A stretch of 64,000 nt of DNA from Paenibacillus polymyxa (GTDB lineage Bacteria; Bacillota; Bacilli; Paenibacillales; Paenibacillaceae), in contig NZ_CP015423.1 in assembly GCF_001719045.1 (NCBI RefSeq), forward strand, positions 2,440,001 through 2,504,000, in the 5' to 3' direction. The position numbers and the translations under genes are program-made. The notes below the pieces were generated by a model that was not told the origin of the DNA, searched no databases, and saw only the letters and a program-made list of their open reading frames with translations. This document shows, one piece after another, positions 62,142 through 64,000 of this stretch (the first letter of the stretch is position 1; every line of letters starts with the position of its first letter).

Positions 62142-63845
62142 TCAAATAGCTTCAACGTCGCCGGGTTTCGCCTCTACCTCTACAGGCGTTACAGCTTCAT
62201 ACAGGTAAGCATCCAGCTCAGCCGTATATTGTCGTTCTTGTGCGGCGCTCCAGCCTGCATGTTCGGACATTAATGCAATGGCGGGCTGTTTCCAGCGCTT
62301 CACCTCGTCAATTTGGAAGAACAGCGCCCCGGTTCGGCGTATGAAAAAATCAGACGGTGTCACCGTCATTTCCTGTTCCATCGCATACAGGAGCGGGACA
62401 CGCACTTCCACAGGCAGCGCTGCTTCCTTCTCGGTAGCCTCCTTCATGCTCCGTGCCGCTATGGCAAACAGCCGCTCTGTGTTGGAGCCATAGCGGGTTG
62501 CCCATGCTCTAGCCGTTTCCAGCGACAGGCCGAGCGCAACACCCGCTGCGGATTGCTTGCTCACGAAGGCGTCCCAGCCCGCCGATCCGCCTACGCTGCC
62601 GCCTGAAATCGGGATATGCCTGGTGCGACATGCCCGGAAGCTTTGCCCGTGCAAGCGTCCCAGCTCCCGTACCGCACGATCCACGACGAGTTCGGACATT
62701 TTCCGGTAGCCCGTCAGCTTGCCGCCTGCAATCGTGATCAGACCTGAACGGGATTCCCAAATTTCGTCCTTGCGTGAAATTTCCGAAGGACTTTTACCGT
62801 CTTCATAAATGAGCGGCCTTACCCCTGCCCAACTGGATTCTACATCCGTAACAGTCAGTTTCACATCTGGGAACATTCCGTTGATCGCTTGAAGCACATA
62901 GGCCCGATCTTCGGCGGTCATCCGAGGGTGCGCCGTATCCCCTTCATACACCGTGTCGGTCGTACCTGCATAGGTTTTTCCATCACGTGGGATGGCAAAT
63001 ACCATGCGTCCATCCGGTGTATCGAAGTACACTGCCTGTTTGAGTGGAAAGCGCTCAGCATCGAACACCAGGTGAATACCTTTCGTCAGGCGTAGCACCT
63101 TGCCCTCTTTGGAGCGATCCATTTCCCGCAACGTATCTACCCATGGTCCGGCCGCATTAATAACCAGTGAAGCTCGAATTTCGTATGGCTTTCCCGTTAC
63201 CCGATCCGTTACGCTTGCGCCGCTTATTCGTCCGCCGTCATACAGCAGCTTGTCAGCCTTGGCATAGTTCACCGCCAGCGCCCCTCGTGTAACAGCTTCC
63301 TTCATGACCTCAATCGTCAGGCGAGCATCATCTGTGCGGTACTCCACATAGCTGCCGCTCCCCTTCAGTCCATCACGCTTCAGCAAAGGCTCGCGCTCTA
63401 GCGTAGCCTGGATGTCCAGCATACGACGGCGCTCACTACGCTTAACACCAGCAAGGAAATCATATACTAGCAGCCCGACAGAGGTGGTGAATGCGTTAAA
63501 CGTGCCGCCCTTGTGAAAAGGAAGCAGCATACGCTCCGGTATGGTCACATGTGGGCCATTTTCGAATACGATGGCCCGCTCCTTCCCGACCTCGGCTACC
63601 ATCTTAACTTCAAACTGCTTCAAATAACGAAGACCACCATGCACTAGCTTAGTCGAGCGGCTGGACGTACCTGCTGCAAAATCCTGCATCTCCACCAGTG
63701 CTGTCTTCAAACCACGATCCGCCGCATCCAGCGCAATCCCCGCCCCTGTAATGCCGCCGCCAATGATTAAAATATCAAAATGCTCATGTCCCATACGTTC
63801 CAAAACAGCGGTTCTCTCCTGCGCAGCAAATCCCTGTTCTCCCAT
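62142..63845 (-). CDS. glpD: Aerobic glycerol-3-phosphate dehydrogenase
   Basis: 567 residues from the ATG at 63845 (GGAGGG eight bases upstream; the ATG three bases earlier is less well spaced). FAD motif IIGGGITGAGIALDAADRG; TSSRSTKLVHGGLRYLKQFE, and INAAGPWVDTLREM are typical. It oxidises glycerol-3-phosphate to dihydroxyacetone phosphate at the membrane. A leader terminator upstream suggests antitermination by GlpP, as in B. subtilis. Confidence 0.93.
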   Translation of the reverse strand: MGEQGFAAQERTAVLERMGHEHFDILIIGGGITGAGIALDAADRGLKTALVEMQDFAAGTSSRSTKLVHGGLRYLKQFEVKMVAEVGKERAIVFENGPHVTIPERMLLPFHKGGTFNAFTTSVGLLVYDFLAGVKRSERRRMLDIQATLEREPLLKRDGLKGSGSYVEYRTDDARLTIEVMKEAVTRGALAVNYAKADKLLYDGGRISGASVTDRVTGKPYEIRASLVINAAGPWVDTLREMDRSKEGKVLRLTKGIHLVFDAERFPLKQAVYFDTPDGRMVFAIPRDGKTYAGTTDTVYEGDTAHPRMTAEDRAYVLQAINGMFPDVKLTVTDVESSWAGVRPLIYEDGKSPSEISRKDEIWESRSGLITIAGGKLTGYRKMSELVVDRAVRELGRLHGQSFRACRTRHIPISGGSVGGSAGWDAFVSKQSAAGVALGLSLETARAWATRYGSNTERLFAIAARSMKEATEKEAALPVEVRVPLLYAMEQEMTVTPSDFFIRRTGALFFQIDEVKRWKQPAIALMSEHAGWSAAQERQYTAELDAYLYEAVTPVEVEAKPGDVEAI

Positions 63846-63910
63846 CATGTATCCCTCCAGCTTTGTATATATTCACGATGCAATCTGCCAACCGAATCAT
63901 CATAAGGTAC

Positions 63911-63960
63911 AAAAAAAGACCACGAACATCGCTGCGGCGGATGCCGAGCGGTTCATGGTC
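63911..63960 (-). terminator. Leader terminator of glpD (GlpP-type antitermination)
   Basis: GACCATGAAC (63960-63951 on the minus strand) pairs with GTTCGTGGTC (63927-63918), further stem CGCT/AGCG inside, and seven T follow. It lies about 65 bases before the glpD start. In B. subtilis GlpP plus glycerol-3-phosphate prevents such termination. The promoter is probably in 63961-64000 or beyond. Confidence 0.65.
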
Positions 63961-64000
63961 TCTCCAAGTCTCCTGACGAGTATTAACTTATCTATATCGT

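Overview
The window looks like chromosomal DNA of a spore-forming, motile, facultatively anaerobic Gram-positive bacterium of the Paenibacillus type, probably close to the P. polymyxa group. This rests on a GerA/GerB/GerC germinant-receptor operon with a sigma-G-like promoter, a Spo0E-like phosphatase, two AbrB-like regulators, a BlaI/BlaR1 pair, bacterial nitric oxide synthase, a B12-riboswitch-controlled metE, an anaerobic ribonucleotide reductase with an Fnr-type site, and the general gene style (GGAGG ribosome sites, TTG/GTG starts). I saw no rRNA, tRNA, CRISPR array, insertion sequence, integrase or replication origin.

Layout. 1-0.6 kb: 5' part of a chemoreceptor gene. 0.7-4 kb: doxX and blaI-blaR1, linked by BlaI-type operators, then a PerR-like regulator overlapping an atypical winged-helix response regulator. 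4-9.5 kb: spore germination receptor operon with two GerB-type permeases. 9.6-17.8 kb: diguanylate cyclase, Rrf2 regulator, GH3 glycosidase, AbrB-like regulator and nrdDG. 17.9-20.6 kb: cobalamin riboswitch and metE. 20.7-27.4 kb: a frameshifted gene, a PadR/HAAS/DUF4097 envelope module, an SDR oxidoreductase, a second AbrB-like regulator, a small metalloprotease, nos and dps. 27.8-34.4 kb: one operon of a spermidine/putrescine-type ABC transporter, a nucleoside hydrolase and adenine deaminase, preceded by a structured leader RNA with a terminator.

35.2-51.2 kb is the accessory and most interesting part. It starts with a small type VII secretion-style cassette: a WXG100 protein, a lipase whose helical targeting domain lies at its C terminus, and a divergent lipoprotein. 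Next is a roughly 13 kb single-strand operon of tightly spaced or overlapping genes. It encodes a PAAR-like DUF4280 protein, two VgrG-like spike proteins (one carrying an L,D-transpeptidase-like C terminus), a lysozyme-like effector, four lipoproteins and three small unknowns. The VgrG-effector and the lysozyme-like effector share a tandem 47-residue repeat that I do not recognise. The lipoproteins sit directly after each wall-attacking effector, as immunity proteins would. This reads as an orphan contractile-injection spike/effector island in a Gram-positive; sheath, tube and ATPase genes are not in the window.

51.6-64 kb: a GAF histidine-kinase-like protein without its phosphoacceptor histidine, a second nucleoside hydrolase, an EcsC/DUF697-like protein, a helicase-MarR-pentapeptide operon, a second diguanylate cyclase, a Spo0E-like protein, a LysR regulator divergent from cidA-lrgB-like genes, and glpD with a terminator-bearing leader at the window edge.
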